A DNA stretch of 64,000 nt from Chrysophaeum taylorii. Its lineage: Eukaryota > Sar > Pelagophyceae > Pelagomonadales > Pelagomonadaceae. The stretch covers positions 41,439 through 105,438 of the forward strand of contig JAQMWT010000148.1 in NCBI GenBank assembly GCA_029834535.1, read 5' to 3'. Below the pieces are notes generated by a model that worked only from the letters and a program-made list of their open reading frames with translations, searched no databases and was not told the origin of the DNA. The stretch's first letter is position 1; every line of letters starts with the position of its first letter. Made by a program: the position numbers and the translations under genes. Positions 63,488 to 64,000 of this stretch are shown here, piece by piece.

Positions 63488-63748
63488 CCTACGATCAATG
63501 GTGCGAAGAGTATCGCCCCATCGCTAATGATCTCTGCCAGGGCGCCATATGACGGTCTGATGTTCGAGACCTATGGTGCCGAAGTCGAGCACGTTCGCAG
63601 ACAGGATCGCGCCTGCATCTGGACACTTGTTCAAGCTGAAGACGAGCTCATAATCTTGAGCGGCTGGCACTTCGTGAACCGCCTTGGCTACTTTGTTACC
63701 GAACGTCCATGGGGCGGCCTTGAGGTGGCTGAAGTGACCACTGAATAG
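63484..63748 (+). pseudogene. Small bacterial hypothetical gene, frameshifted
   Basis: Probable TTG start at 63484 overlapping the previous stop (MTYDQWCEEYRPIANDL), frame change near 63540, then YDGLMFETYGAEVEHVRRQD to TAG 63746-63748. Length is one base over a codon multiple. Translationally coupled with the gene before. Function unknown. Confidence 0.5.
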
Positions 63749-64000
63749 ACGCTTCTAACCGGTGCCATTGCGCCCCTCTTCTGGTCCGCTGGAAGAGGGT
63801 ATTTTGTGCCGTTATGCGCTGGCATCGCAGCGTCTCAGTATATGTTTGGTGGTATGATTTTTGCGTCGTTTTTGCTGAGAGCGCGTCTCACTTTGATCGC
63901 TGGCGCTCGGCGTTGATTGTCAGTTTTTGCGGCCTCGTTTCGCTCGCCACGTGGCGCTTGGGGTGGCATTTTCGGGGTGTCAGGCGTGCTGAAATTTCGC

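Noticed and set aside
1-64000. tRNA and rRNA genes
   Set aside because: No cloverleaf with a GGTTCGAATCC-type T-arm and no rRNA-like stretch was seen by eye; a tRNAscan run would be decisive.

Overview
The window looks like nuclear DNA of a small, GC-rich, gene-dense photosynthetic protist. A pelagophyte-like stramenopile is my best guess, and a haptophyte is possible; this is inferred from gene content and compactness, not proved. Pointers are eukaryotic housekeeping genes (AP-4 epsilon, VPS36, KDM7-type JmjC demethylase, MPDU1, TKL kinase, bZIP, ABC1/ADCK kinase), a UGA-containing selenoprotein F, mostly intronless genes with a few 40-140 nt GT-AG introns, and intergenic gaps often under 150 bp. 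Conserved genes run both head-to-head (start codons 37-197 bp apart) and tail-to-tail, some overlapping.

Layout. 1-11.5 kb: partial AP-4 epsilon (-), VPS36 (+), then a very large multi-exon minus-strand receptor-like gene. It joins a 5'-nucleotidase-like ectodomain that has lost its metal ligands, a PBP1/ANF-receptor-like domain, GCC2/GCC3-type Cys-rich repeats and a multi-TM TRP-like region. 11.5-13.6 kb is gene-poor. 13.6-15.7 kb: homoserine dehydrogenase and MPDU1, 5 nt apart on the same strand. 15.7-20.6 kb: decayed Copia-type retroelement and repeats. 20.7-42.3 kb: a compact block with RluA pseudouridine synthase, two small unknown genes, an SH3 protein, PX-DysF protein, aldo/keto reductase, Ubl protein, JmjC demethylase, selenoprotein F, Kelch/WD40 protein, ABC1 kinase, ACBP-ankyrin protein, TKL kinase, bZIP factor, RING protein and an SDR.

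42.3-59.8 kb is lower-GC mobile-element territory. It holds a coding region split by a LINE/SINE-like insertion with a 13-bp target duplication, two further copies of that element, long unrecognised ORFs, a tandem repeat array, and a Ty3/Gypsy element with both LTRs and a decayed interior. From about 59.78 kb to the end the sequence turns bacterial: a truncated ISL3-type transposase, a frameshifted DUF318/ArsP-like permease divergent from an intact ArsR-type regulator with a palindrome between them, and alphaproteobacterial plasmid-type DUF736 genes with Shine-Dalgarno sites. Nearly every bacterial gene carries a single-base indel, so this end is either decayed transferred DNA or an unpolished/chimeric contig end.

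The most noteworthy items are the pseudo-nucleotidase/PBP/TRP-like receptor gene (a candidate extracellular nucleotide or small-molecule sensor), the selenoprotein F with a C-K-U redox site and candidate SECIS, the 236-bp duplication over two convergent gene ends, and the eukaryote/bacterium junction.
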